A DNA stretch of 64,000 bases from Streptomyces sp. NBC_00358 (GTDB lineage: Bacteria > Actinomycetota > Actinomycetes > Streptomycetales > Streptomycetaceae), in contig NZ_CP107976.1 in NCBI RefSeq assembly GCF_036099295.1, positions 7,936,001-8,000,000 of the forward strand, read 5' to 3'. Shown one piece after another: positions 34,382 to 43,372 of this stretch (position 1 is its first letter; every line of letters starts with the position of its first letter). The notes under the pieces are model-generated. The model was not told the DNA's origin, searched no databases, and saw only the letters and a program-made list of their open reading frames with translations. The translations under genes were made by a program, and so were the position numbers.

Positions 34382-35686
34382 TCAGGTCACCTCCGATCTC
34401 TGGGCCCATCGCGGGACGCGTCTTCGAGGGACTGCGGGCACCGGAAGGGGAGCGGCCGCGGCAGGTGCCGCCAGCAGCGAGGCGGCCAGGGCCAGATGCA
34501 GCAGATACGGCGAGGCGTCGCCCAGCCCGGCCTCGGTGTACGAGGCGATCGCGCAGTAGCTGATCAGGAAGATCGCGCAGGCCCTCGACAGCGACGGCGG
34601 ACGCAGCAGCGCCACACCGCCCAGCACGATGATGATCGCCGCCACCAGGGCGACGCCGGTCACACCCTGCTCGTTGTAGACGGCCAGCCAGCTGTTGTCG
34701 ATCGGCAGCCCGCCGAACGACTTGTCGCCCAGGCCCGCGCCGAACAGGTACTCGGTGGTGGTCCGGGGTGCCGCCAGCAGGGCGGCCCAGACCTTGGCCC
34801 GCCCGGTGAGGCTGGAGAAGTTCTCCTGGCTCTGCCCGCGCAGGAACCACGCCTGCAGCGCGGAGGCGAACCCCACCGCGGCCACGGCGGCGCACACCAC
34901 CGCCCAGGCGAAGAACCGGCGGGCGGCGGCGCTGGTCAGGACGAGCGAGCCGATGGCCAGCGCCAGCCCGAGGAGCAGGCCGAGCGTGGCCGTCCGGGTA
35001 TGGGTCAGCGCGAGCAGGACGAGTGACGGCACGATGATCACCACCGCACTGGCCCGGTCGGTCCGGCGCCCCAGTACCAGCAGCACGGTGAGCCCGATGA
35101 TCACCGCCGCGTACTGTCCGATCTGCGGCGGGGTGAGCGGCCACAGCGCGCCGACCAGCCGCCCGCCGTAGAGGTCGGGCAGCGCCGCGCCCGGTGAGAC
35201 GACCAGGCCGGCGGCCACCGACCCGAGCACCGCGAAGTACATCCGGATGTGATGCCGCACGAACGTCAGGCCGCCGTCCCACCAGCGGCTGAGCAGCCAC
35301 AGCGTGCCGACGAAGAGCGCCAGCCGGGCGCAGCGGAACAGCGCGCCGAAACCGGACTCCAGGTTCGCGCTGGAGATCACGCTCAGCACCAGGAGCAAGG
35401 TGAGCAGGAAGACGAAGGAGCTGGCCCGGATGCGCAGCCGGACGTTGACCGCGAGCGCCAGCGCGAACGCGGCGACCAGCGCGCCCATGGTGACCATCTG
35501 GATGAGGGAGCGGGGCAGCGGGACGATGGTCTTCGCCCCGGCGGAGCCGAGCGTGTTGAGGATCAGCAGCCCCCAGACGAGCCCGGCGACCTTCGGTGTG
35601 CCGCCGGGGCGCGGTTCGGCGCCCGGCCGCGTGTCCGCCGTGTCCGTCCCGCCCGTCGGCCCGCCGCGCAGCGGGTTTCCGTCCAT
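34382..35686 (-). CDS. Wzy-type polymerase / O-antigen ligase family membrane protein
   Basis: A 434-aa protein with about ten hydrophobic segments, such as LIQMVTMGALVAAFALALA, FVFLLTLLLVLSVISS and ASAVVIIVPSLVLLAL. A large external loop carries SLTGRAKVWAALLAAPRTT, then EYLFGAGLGDKSFGGLPIDN and NSWLAVYNEQG. The GxG..N(S)W pattern is typical of O-antigen ligase/polymerase proteins, which join or transfer undecaprenyl-PP-linked repeat units outside the membrane. ATG 35686 follows the upstream stop by 1 bp; a GTG 9 bp further upstream is an alternative. Confidence 0.85.
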   Translation of the reverse strand: MDGNPLRGGPTGGTDTADTRPGAEPRPGGTPKVAGLVWGLLILNTLGSAGAKTIVPLPRSLIQMVTMGALVAAFALALAVNVRLRIRASSFVFLLTLLLVLSVISSANLESGFGALFRCARLALFVGTLWLLSRWWDGGLTFVRHHIRMYFAVLGSVAAGLVVSPGAALPDLYGGRLVGALWPLTPPQIGQYAAVIIGLTVLLVLGRRTDRASAVVIIVPSLVLLALTHTRTATLGLLLGLALAIGSLVLTSAAARRFFAWAVVCAAVAAVGFASALQAWFLRGQSQENFSSLTGRAKVWAALLAAPRTTTEYLFGAGLGDKSFGGLPIDNSWLAVYNEQGVTGVALVAAIIIVLGGVALLRPPSLSRACAIFLISYCAIASYTEAGLGDASPYLLHLALAASLLAAPAAAAPLPVPAVPRRRVPRWAQRSEVT

Positions 35687-35687
35687 C

Positions 35688-37220
35688 TCAACCACCGTCC
35701 CGGGGGTCGAGGGTGCTGCCGGTGTCCTGCTTCTCGGGCGTCGACTGCCACTGCCCGAAGTCGAGCACCCGGCTCGGGTCGTGGGCGACGAACTTCCACG
35801 GTCCGACGTAGACGTTGTCGTGCCAGCGATTGTGCTGTTTGTAGGTGATCGCGTCGGCGACCCGCTTGCCCTGGTAAGGCGACCAGTCCGGATAGGTGCC
35901 GTAGTTGGCCAGCACCGCCATCCGGTCGCACTTCACCGTGCAGTCGACGACGGACTTGTCCAGCACGAAGCGGTTGTCGTGGATGTCCACCCGCTGGGTC
36001 TTCCACCGGCAGTCGGAGTAGAGCGGTGCCGTGGCGATCGCCGGCTTCGCGCAGCGGTGGGTGTCCCGCACCAGCAAGGTGCAGTCACCGGACGAGGTGT
36101 TGGCCGGACTGTTGCAGAACCGGTCGGCGTTCTCCCAGAGGGTGATCCCGGACCAGTTGTCCTCCAGCACGTTCCGAGAGATCTCGATCTTGTCGGTGCG
36201 GGCCCTGACCCGGGGTTCGCCGCCGGACTCGGACAGGTAGATGGTCGCGTACGGGAAGGTGTCTCCGCGGTCGGCCTCCCTGCGGCCCTCGACCCAGTTG
36301 TTCCGCCGGATCAGGTTGTTCCTGATGACGGCGTTGTAGCTGGTCTCGTAGATCAGCGCGGCACCGTCGTTGGCCTCCAGCACGTTGTTCTCGATGCGGA
36401 AGTCGTTGTTGTCGGTGTCCGCCCACAGTCCGGTTCCACGGTTGTCGTGCACCCAGTTGCCGCTCACGTCGGCGCCGTCGACGGCCCAGAACTTGATGCC
36501 TCCGGTGCAGCCGCAGCCCTCCCGCCGCCGCTCCCAGTCGCCGGTGTTGTTGCCCACGATCTCGTTGCCCTCGACCACCAGGCCGGTGATACGGCCGGTT
36601 CCCTTGTACGCGTTCATGCCGTACTGGCCGTTGTCGCGCAGGCAACTGGCGCGGACCTGCTGCCGGGCACCGGCCATCAGCCCGGCGCCGGAGTTGTTCT
36701 GGATCGTCGCGTTCTCGATCAGCCACCCGTCGGCCGAGTCATGGTTGACCACGCCCTCGTCGGGCGGCGCCACGAACCGCTGCACGGTCAGGTAGCGGAT
36801 GGTGACGTCGCGGGCGCTGCCGCCGAACGCGTACTGGTTCTTCTTCCGGCCGTCGAGCACCGCGCCCGGCGCACCGAGGTAGCGGTCGCCCTTCTTCGGG
36901 ATGACCTGGGCGTAGCGGTCCGGTTCGAGCCGGTGCTTGCCCGGCCGAAGCCAGAACGTGGTGTGCGGGGGGCTGTTCTTGGTCTTCGCCGCCAGGTCAC
37001 CGACCACCGCGGGGTCGACCGTCACCGCGCCCGCCGGTGCCTTCGCCGGCCCGGCCGCGGGCTCGGCGCACACCCGGGCCACGGACCGGGCCGCGGTCGT
37101 GGAGGGCGCGGCCTTCGGCTCCGCCCCGGCGCCCGGTGTGCTCTCACAGCCGGTCGCCGTCAGCAGGGCCAGCGCCAGCGGTGCCGCCGCCCACGCCCGG
37201 TTCCGCCTCTTGATCCCCAC
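35688..37220 (-). CDS. Right-handed parallel beta-helix lipoprotein, probable polysaccharide lyase/epimerase-like
   Basis: A 510-aa exported protein. The signal ends in a lipobox, LALALLTATGC, so Cys about 25 should be lipidated. The body shows repeating N-X-(I/V)-X-N-N beta-helix turns: IENATIQNNSGAGLMAG, then VEGNEIVGNNTGDW, DVSGNWVHDNRGTGLWAD, FRIENNVLEANDGAALIYE and KIEISRNVLEDNWSGITLWE. This pattern is shared by pectate lyase-, alginate epimerase- and mannuronan-modifying proteins. Outside the cell it could bind, cut or epimerise the exopolysaccharide. GTG 37220 is the first start codon before the signal. Catalytic residues cannot be named with confidence. Confidence 0.85.
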   Translation of the reverse strand: MGIKRRNRAWAAAPLALALLTATGCESTPGAGAEPKAAPSTTAARSVARVCAEPAAGPAKAPAGAVTVDPAVVGDLAAKTKNSPPHTTFWLRPGKHRLEPDRYAQVIPKKGDRYLGAPGAVLDGRKKNQYAFGGSARDVTIRYLTVQRFVAPPDEGVVNHDSADGWLIENATIQNNSGAGLMAGARQQVRASCLRDNGQYGMNAYKGTGRITGLVVEGNEIVGNNTGDWERRREGCGCTGGIKFWAVDGADVSGNWVHDNRGTGLWADTDNNDFRIENNVLEANDGAALIYETSYNAVIRNNLIRRNNWVEGRREADRGDTFPYATIYLSESGGEPRVRARTDKIEISRNVLEDNWSGITLWENADRFCNSPANTSSGDCTLLVRDTHRCAKPAIATAPLYSDCRWKTQRVDIHDNRFVLDKSVVDCTVKCDRMAVLANYGTYPDWSPYQGKRVADAITYKQHNRWHDNVYVGPWKFVAHDPSRVLDFGQWQSTPEKQDTGSTLDPRDGG

Positions 37221-37229
37221 GCGCCCCCC

Positions 37230-39197
37230 CTAGCCGTGGAACCTGAGTACGGTGGTGAACCCCTGCGCGCCGTCGGCGAAGCCCGTGCCGATCAGCGTCG
37301 TGGCGGGTTCCTTGCGCCCGAAGCCGGCGGAGTACCAGCCCAGCGGCGGGTCACTCTCGCCGCGATGCGCCACCCAGCTCAGCTCCCCGGGCAGGTCGAG
37401 CAGCGCGGAACGGTCCTCGCCGTCCCGGGTCCAGGTGAGCAGGGCCCGGTCGCCCGTCAGGTCCGCGGCGATCGCCGGTCCGAGGTGGAACGCCAGTTCC
37501 ACGGCCCGGCGCGGGCCGCGCACCTCGTCGACCACCCGCAGCTCCTGGCTCGCGGCCGTCAGCTCCACCCGGCGGCGGTGCACGGAGGACTGGTAGCCGT
37601 CGTGCTCGGCACACCAGCGGGCCGTCCCCCCGGCGGAGGCCTCGGACGTGTCCGCGGCCAGGACGCGGCTCACGGCATGCCGGGTCCACAGGAACGGGCC
37701 GCCGGAGACGGACTGGTCGGCGCCGTCCAGTCGCAGGGTGTTGTGGCCGAGGGTCGACCGGAAGTACTGCCGCCACTCGGGTTGTCCGTGGTAGCAGTAC
37801 GTCCCGGGGTCGGCGAGCACGTCGACCCCGTCGTGCCGTACCTCCACGGACAGCGCGTCCGCGTGGCCGTGCGCGGCGATGGAGAGGAAGCCGTGCGGAC
37901 CGCCGTCGCAGCGGCACCAGATCTCCGCCGGGCCGCGCAGGATGGTCATGCCCGCGTCCGCGAAATGGTCCGGTCGGCTCGCCGGGCGGGTCACGGCCGG
38001 TGCGGTTCCCTTCTCCGGGTACGGCCGGACGAGCGCGGCCAGCAGCGGGGTGCGCACGTCGGTGCCGGTCACCGTCGGCCACCAGGCCAGTCGGCCGAAC
38101 ACGGCGTCCCCGGTGGCCAGCAGCGAGGCCCAGCGGTCGGTGCCCTCGCCGTCCACGACCAGGCCGTGCCCGTCGTCCGCGTCCCCCTGGCGCGGCGGCC
38201 GCAGCCGGTTGTCCACGACGGCCGCGAGCGCGTCGGTCATCCGCAGCAGGACCAGCCGGATCGACTCGGGGACCGGCACGCCGGCGGCGTCCGCCTCGGC
38301 CACCGCGGCCAGGCCGAGCTCCAGCACCAGACCGTGGTACTCGGTGGCCAGCTCGCGGTTGAGGCCGGATTCGAAGGTGTTGGCGCGCAGATGCCGCTCC
38401 AGCGACCGCAGCGCGTCGGCCCGCCAACGCGCCGAGGAGGGGAACCACCCGAACGCGCAGGCCGCGGCGAACTGCCCGGCGGCCTCGGCGATGACGTGGT
38501 TGTTCGCCGAGGACCCCCGGCTGGGGAACGCGGCCAGCCAGCGCTGGTGGTGCCAGATCTGGCTCAGCGCCACCGGGTTGTCCTCGAACAGCCCGGCCGC
38601 GCCCGGCCAGCCGTCGAGCAGCCGGCGGATCCACACCCAGGACAGCAGCCGGATGCCCAGCTCGATGCCGCTGATCCAGTGCACGCCGCGCAGCGGTGCG
38701 TTGGCCCTCCACCAGGACCGCAGGTGTCCGGCCACTCGCTCGGCGTACCGCTCCTCCCCGGTGATCGCGTAGGCGGCGGCGAGCACGGTGAGGTACTGAT
38801 GCCGGGACAGCTCCCAGATCTGCTTGATGTCCCCGACCGCGTCCTCGTTCCGGTACGGCACGTCGAAGGCGTAGCCCCACGGGGCCCGGCGCCCGGTCTT
38901 CGGGTCGCACCACCAGTCCGGGTCGTCGAGATCGTCGCGGACCACCCCGAAGTACTCGGCGTGCCCGTCCATCAGCCGGTCCGCCTCGGTGATGAGACGC
39001 TTCGCGGCGTCCGGAGGTATCGCGGCGATCGTCCCGGCGGGCAGTACCGCGGTGAACCGGGCGCCGGTCACGGCCGGGCAGTCGGGCCGCGCCGACCGCC
39101 ACCGCCGTCTGCGCACCGCGTCACCCGCCCGGCCGCCGATCTCCCCCGGCCCCATCCGGGACAGCCGCCGCAGGTACCAGCCCGCGCTCATGGTCAT
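37230..39197 (-). CDS. Heparinase II/III family polysaccharide lyase-like protein
   Basis: A 655-aa protein. The N-terminal alpha/alpha toroid contains WGYAFDVPYRNEDAVGDIKQ, WELSRHQYLTVLAAAYAITG and GSSANNHVIAEAAGQFAAAC. The C-terminal beta-sandwich has the family core SIAAHGHADALSVEVRHDG, followed by GTYCYHGQPEWRQYFRSTLG. N-H in ANNH and the HGHAD His/Asp match the catalytic region of heparinase II/III. No signal peptide is visible, as in many members encoded beside bi-domain oxidoreductases in exopolysaccharide operons. The uronic-acid-making dehydrogenase in this operon fits a uronate-containing substrate. ATG 39197 overlaps the upstream stop. Confidence 0.88.
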   Translation of the reverse strand: MTMSAGWYLRRLSRMGPGEIGGRAGDAVRRRRWRSARPDCPAVTGARFTAVLPAGTIAAIPPDAAKRLITEADRLMDGHAEYFGVVRDDLDDPDWWCDPKTGRRAPWGYAFDVPYRNEDAVGDIKQIWELSRHQYLTVLAAAYAITGEERYAERVAGHLRSWWRANAPLRGVHWISGIELGIRLLSWVWIRRLLDGWPGAAGLFEDNPVALSQIWHHQRWLAAFPSRGSSANNHVIAEAAGQFAAACAFGWFPSSARWRADALRSLERHLRANTFESGLNRELATEYHGLVLELGLAAVAEADAAGVPVPESIRLVLLRMTDALAAVVDNRLRPPRQGDADDGHGLVVDGEGTDRWASLLATGDAVFGRLAWWPTVTGTDVRTPLLAALVRPYPEKGTAPAVTRPASRPDHFADAGMTILRGPAEIWCRCDGGPHGFLSIAAHGHADALSVEVRHDGVDVLADPGTYCYHGQPEWRQYFRSTLGHNTLRLDGADQSVSGGPFLWTRHAVSRVLAADTSEASAGGTARWCAEHDGYQSSVHRRRVELTAASQELRVVDEVRGPRRAVELAFHLGPAIAADLTGDRALLTWTRDGEDRSALLDLPGELSWVAHRGESDPPLGWYSAGFGRKEPATTLIGTGFADGAQGFTTVLRFHG

Positions 39198-41407
39198 CGT
39201 GCCCTCGCCAGCGTCACCGGCGCGCCACCGGCCAGGCCGGCCTGCACGGCGAGGGTGGCCGCCGTCGTGGCGACCAGCGACTCCAGCGGCACCGGCATCG
39301 GCCCTCCGGTACGTACTGCCTTGACGAACGCGGCCAGTTCGGCGGACTGGCCCTTGTCGCGGGCCTTGGGCAGCCGCGAACTGACCCACCGCTTACGGCC
39401 GGCCGTGCCGTCGGAATACACCGAGGCACGGACGAAGTCGTCGAGCCGCAGCACCTTGCCGTCCGCGACCAGGTCCAGCGTCTCCTTGGGGAATCCGGCA
39501 GCGCCGTTGGTGACGTAGCTGATGGAGGCGGTGGATCCGTCCGGATAGCGCAGCAGGACCTGAAGGTCCTCGTTGCCGGACGGGGCGACCGCGTACACCG
39601 AGACCGGGTCGGCGTCCAGAAGCCAGCTCGCCGTGTCGATGAAGTGGCCGCCCTCGCCGGCGAACCGCGAGCCCTCGGTGCCCTGTTGGAGGTACCAGCT
39701 GCCGTGTCCGAGGTGGCCCGCGTTGACCAGGTAGCGGAGGCTCGCCGGCCCGGTCCGGGTACCGAACCGCTTCCCGGCCTCCTGCAGCACCGGCGCGAAC
39801 CGGCGGTTGAAGCCCACCTGCAGCCGGTCGTTGCCGGACTCCTCCACCGCCGCGAGCACACCGGCCAGTTCGTCCTCGGTGAGCGCCAGCGGCTTCTCCA
39901 CGAACACCGTCTTGCCGGCCAGCAGGGCCCTGCGGGTCAGTTCGGCGTGCGAGCTGTGCCGGGTGACGACGAACACGGCGTCGATGGAGTCGTCGCCGAG
40001 CACGGCGTCGAGATCGGTGGTCGCTTCGGCGAAGCCGAACTTCCGCTGCGCGTTGGCCGCGGACAGCGCCGTCGTGGTGACGACCGTGGACAACTCGACG
40101 CCGTCGCGCTGTGCCAGGTGCGGCAGCAGCATCGACGTCGCGTAGTTCCCCGCGCCGACGAACGCCAGCCGGACCGGCGCGGCGGCGGACCGGGCCGGGG
40201 CGGACGCTCCCGCGCCGCGCCGCACCGCGGGCACGGCCATCGCCGGGGCTGCCGTTTCCCCCGCTTCCTCCGAGTCCTCCTTCTGCTCGGGGTACCGGAA
40301 CAGCACGGCCACGGCCTTCAGATCCCCGTCCTTCAGGCGCCGGTACGTCTCGACGGCGTCGTCGAAGTCGGCGATGTGGGAGACCAGCGGTTCCACGTCG
40401 ACGCTGCCGCGGGCGAGGAGATCGAGGAAGCACGCCAGGTTGCGGCGCTCGGTCCAGCGCACGTAGCCGATCGGGTAGTCCCGGCCTTCGAGCTCGTACT
40501 CCGGGTCGTAGCGCCCGGGGCCGTACGAGCGGGAGAACCGGACGTCGAGCTCCTTCTCGTAGTACGCGTTCCACGGCAGGTCCAGGCGGCACTTGCCGAT
40601 GTCGACGACCCGGCCGCGGTCCCGGCAGAGCCTGGCGGCCAGCTCGACGGGCTGGTTGCTGCCGCCGCCGGCGGCCAGGTACACCTGGTCCACGCCGTGA
40701 CCGCCGGTGAGTTCGGCGACGGCGGCTTCCACGGCCGCGGAGGCGGGATCGCCGCAGGCCGCGGCGCCCAGTCGCTCGGCGAGTGCGCAGCGCGCCGGGT
40801 CGGGGTCGGCCCCGACGACGCGGACCCCCGAGGCGACGAGGAGCTGCACCACGAGCTGCCCGATCAGCCCGAGGCCGACGACCAGTGCCACCTCGCCGAG
40901 CTGCGGCTCGCCCTGGCGGACGCCCTGCATCGCGATCGACCCGACGGTGCCGAAGGCCGCGTGCCGCGGCGCGAGACCGTCCGGCACCGGGGCGTAGAGG
41001 TTCTTCGGCACCCAGTTCAGCTCGGCGTGCAGCGCGTGCTCGTTGCCGGCGCAGGCCACGAGGTCGCCGACCTTCACGTCGTCGATCCCGGCGCCGACCT
41101 GCTCGACCACCCCGCACAGGGAGTAGCCCAGCGGCGTGTAGGAGTCCAGCTTGCCCATCACCTTGCGGTAGGTGGCGGGCACCCCGTTGGTGGCCACGCT
41201 CTGCATGACCTTGGCCACCTGGTCCGGCCGGGAGCGGGCCTTGCCCAGCATCGACATCCCGGCCTCGGACACCTTCATGAGCTCGGTCCCCGTGGAGATC
41301 AGCGAGTAGGCGCTGCGGACCAGTACACCGCCCGGCTTGCACCCCGGCACCGGCACGTCGAGTACCGCCAGCTCGCCGCTCTTGTAGTTCTGTACAACCT
41401 GCTTCAC
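39194..41407 (-). CDS. Bi-domain oxidoreductase (MDR alcohol dehydrogenase fused to Gfo/Idh/MocA)
   Basis: A 737-aa fusion. Residues 1 to about 360 form a medium-chain dehydrogenase (RSAYSLISTGTELMKVSEAG; VALVVGLGLIGQLVVQLLVA). After a charged/Ala linker, residues about 405-737 form a Gfo/Idh/MocA oxidoreductase (RLAFVGAGNYATSMLLPHLA, then VFVEKPLALTEDELAGVLAA with the EKP motif). The fusion is found almost only next to heparinase II/III genes in exopolysaccharide clusters, as here. It may form or interconvert an unusual sugar or uronate. GTG 41407 begins right at the conserved start. Confidence 0.92.
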   Translation of the reverse strand: MKQVVQNYKSGELAVLDVPVPGCKPGGVLVRSAYSLISTGTELMKVSEAGMSMLGKARSRPDQVAKVMQSVATNGVPATYRKVMGKLDSYTPLGYSLCGVVEQVGAGIDDVKVGDLVACAGNEHALHAELNWVPKNLYAPVPDGLAPRHAAFGTVGSIAMQGVRQGEPQLGEVALVVGLGLIGQLVVQLLVASGVRVVGADPDPARCALAERLGAAACGDPASAAVEAAVAELTGGHGVDQVYLAAGGGSNQPVELAARLCRDRGRVVDIGKCRLDLPWNAYYEKELDVRFSRSYGPGRYDPEYELEGRDYPIGYVRWTERRNLACFLDLLARGSVDVEPLVSHIADFDDAVETYRRLKDGDLKAVAVLFRYPEQKEDSEEAGETAAPAMAVPAVRRGAGASAPARSAAAPVRLAFVGAGNYATSMLLPHLAQRDGVELSTVVTTTALSAANAQRKFGFAEATTDLDAVLGDDSIDAVFVVTRHSSHAELTRRALLAGKTVFVEKPLALTEDELAGVLAAVEESGNDRLQVGFNRRFAPVLQEAGKRFGTRTGPASLRYLVNAGHLGHGSWYLQQGTEGSRFAGEGGHFIDTASWLLDADPVSVYAVAPSGNEDLQVLLRYPDGSTASISYVTNGAAGFPKETLDLVADGKVLRLDDFVRASVYSDGTAGRKRWVSSRLPKARDKGQSAELAAFVKAVRTGGPMPVPLESLVATTAATLAVQAGLAGGAPVTLARAR

Positions 41408-41435
41408 CCGAAGTCCCCTTGTTCTAAGCCGTCTT

Positions 41436-43370
41436 CTACGCCGCCGAGCGAGCGTTCCCGCCGGACCCGGAGGTCGCGTCGCGGTACCAGTACTCGAGGG
41501 TCAGCACATGCCACAGATGCTTGGAGAAGTCCCGCTGCCCGGCGGCGTCCTCGGCGACCATGCGCGCCAGCGCGTCGCGGCGCAGGAGCCCGGAACCGAC
41601 GAGCACGCCGTCGTTGACCACCTCGCGCACCAGCGGTGCCAGATCCCGGCTCATCCAGGCCCGCAGCGGGGCGCTGAACAGGCCCTTGGGCCGGTACACG
41701 ATCTCCCGGGGCAGGACCGAGGTGGCCGCCTCCTTGAGGACGGCCTTGCCCTGCCGTCCGACGATCTTGCGGTCGCCGGGTACGGCGAACGCCGCCCTGA
41801 CCACCTCGACGTCCACGTACGGCACCCGCACCTCGGTCGAGGCGGCCATGCTCGACCGGTCCGTATAGGCGAGGTTCAGGCCGGGCAGGAACATCCGGGC
41901 GTCGCCCAGGCACATGCGGTTGACGAAGTCGTCGAGGTCGTTGTCCTGGTAGACGTCCGCGTGCTCGGTCAGTACGTCCTGGACCGTCCCGGCCAAGTCC
42001 GGATCGACCAGGGCGAGCAGTTCGTCCTGGTCGTACATGGTGTAGCTGCGCCGGAACGCGGTCTCCTCCGGCAGATCGGCGAAGGAGAGGAACCGCTTCG
42101 CGAAACGCACCGACCGGTACCCGCGCCGGGCCGTGGCGACCGGCAGCCGGTCCACGGCCCTGGACAGGCCCCGCCGCAGAGGCCGCGGGACGCGCTGGTA
42201 GCGCAGCGCGATCAGGTTCGCCAGGTGTTTGCGGTATCCGGCGAACAGCTCGTCGGCTCCCATCCCGGAGAGCATCACCTTGACCCCGGCCTCCCGGGCG
42301 GCCTGGCAGATCAGGAACGTGTTGATCGCGGCGGGGTCGCCGATCGGCTCGTCCAGGTGGTACGTCATCTGCGGCAGCAGGTCGAGCACGTTCGGGGCGA
42401 TCTCGATCTCGTGCAGGTCGACGCCGAACCGCTCGGCGACCTGCCGGGCGTAGCGCAGGTCGTCCGGCATCGCCTCGAACTTGGCGTCCTCGGGGCGGAA
42501 CCCGATCGTGTAGGCGGAGATCCCGGGCCGGTCGCGGGCCGCCAGCGCGGTCAGGTAGCTGGAGTCGAGACCGCCCGAGAGGAACGTCGCCACGGGTACG
42601 TCGGAGAGCAGATGACGCCGGGTCGACTCCTCGACGACGGCGGCGATGTCCGGCAGTTCGCCGCTGAGGTACCGCTCCCGTCCCTCGGCGGCGACGTCCT
42701 TGAGGTTCCAGTAGCGGCCGCTGTCCACCCGGCCGTCCGGGCGGAACCGGAGCCAGCTCCCCGGCGGCAGCTTCTCCGCCTCACGGAACGCGCACCGCGA
42801 GTCCGGCACCCAGTAGTACAGCAGCGAGGCCACCAGCGCCCCATGGTCCACCTCCAGCGAACCACCGGTCACGGCGGCGAGCGCCTTGAGCTCGGAGGCG
42901 AACACCAGACCCTCGCCGCGCCGGAGCAGGAACAACGGCTTGATGCCCAACTGGTCCCGGGCGAGCACCAGTTCACCGGTCCGCTCGTCGAAGATCCCGA
43001 ACGCGAACATGCCGCGCAGCCGGGGCAGGCAGTCCGTGCCCCAGCGCCGCCACGCCTCCAGCAGCACCTCCGTGTCGGAGGTACCGCGGAAGCGCACCCC
43101 GGTGGCGGCCAGCTCGGCCCGCAGTTCGGGCGCGTTGTACAGCTCGCCGTTGTACGTCAGGACGAGGCCGCCCGAGACCATCGGCTGGGCGCCGGTCTCG
43201 GACAGGTCGACGATGGCCAGCCGACGGTGCCCGAGGTGGACCTCGCCGTCACCGAGGGGGTGGCTGTACCGGCCGGACCCGTCCGGACCGCGGTGGGCGA
43301 GGGTGTCGGTGAGCCGGTCGGTCACGGCCTTCCCGTCCGGCCATCGGTAGGTGCCTGCGATGCCACACAT
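41436..43370 (-). CDS. Asparagine synthase (glutamine-hydrolysing) family protein of the polysaccharide operon
   Basis: A 644-aa protein. The N-terminal class II glutaminase domain begins MCGIAGTYRWPDG, with nucleophile Cys2, then LAHRGPDGSGRYSH and VLTYNGELYNAPEL. The C-terminal ATP-pyrophosphatase domain has VATFLSGGLDSSYLTALAAR (PP-loop) and MLSGMGADELFAGYRKHLAN. These are all active-site motifs of AsnB. In polysaccharide operons such proteins probably amidate a carboxyl group of a sugar acid rather than aspartate. Uronic acid supplied by the dehydrogenase at 47506 would be a fitting target (inference). ATG at 43370 is fixed because Cys must be residue 2. Confidence 0.93.
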   Translation of the reverse strand: MCGIAGTYRWPDGKAVTDRLTDTLAHRGPDGSGRYSHPLGDGEVHLGHRRLAIVDLSETGAQPMVSGGLVLTYNGELYNAPELRAELAATGVRFRGTSDTEVLLEAWRRWGTDCLPRLRGMFAFGIFDERTGELVLARDQLGIKPLFLLRRGEGLVFASELKALAAVTGGSLEVDHGALVASLLYYWVPDSRCAFREAEKLPPGSWLRFRPDGRVDSGRYWNLKDVAAEGRERYLSGELPDIAAVVEESTRRHLLSDVPVATFLSGGLDSSYLTALAARDRPGISAYTIGFRPEDAKFEAMPDDLRYARQVAERFGVDLHEIEIAPNVLDLLPQMTYHLDEPIGDPAAINTFLICQAAREAGVKVMLSGMGADELFAGYRKHLANLIALRYQRVPRPLRRGLSRAVDRLPVATARRGYRSVRFAKRFLSFADLPEETAFRRSYTMYDQDELLALVDPDLAGTVQDVLTEHADVYQDNDLDDFVNRMCLGDARMFLPGLNLAYTDRSSMAASTEVRVPYVDVEVVRAAFAVPGDRKIVGRQGKAVLKEAATSVLPREIVYRPKGLFSAPLRAWMSRDLAPLVREVVNDGVLVGSGLLRRDALARMVAEDAAGQRDFSKHLWHVLTLEYWYRDATSGSGGNARSAA

Positions 43371-43372
43371 GT

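Noticed and set aside
35304..39518. A 1404-codon plus-strand open frame across the polysaccharide genes
   Set aside because: It is antisense to the polymerase, beta-helix, heparinase-like and oxidoreductase genes, has no domain signature, and shows the Arg/Gly/Val composition of a GC-rich shadow frame.
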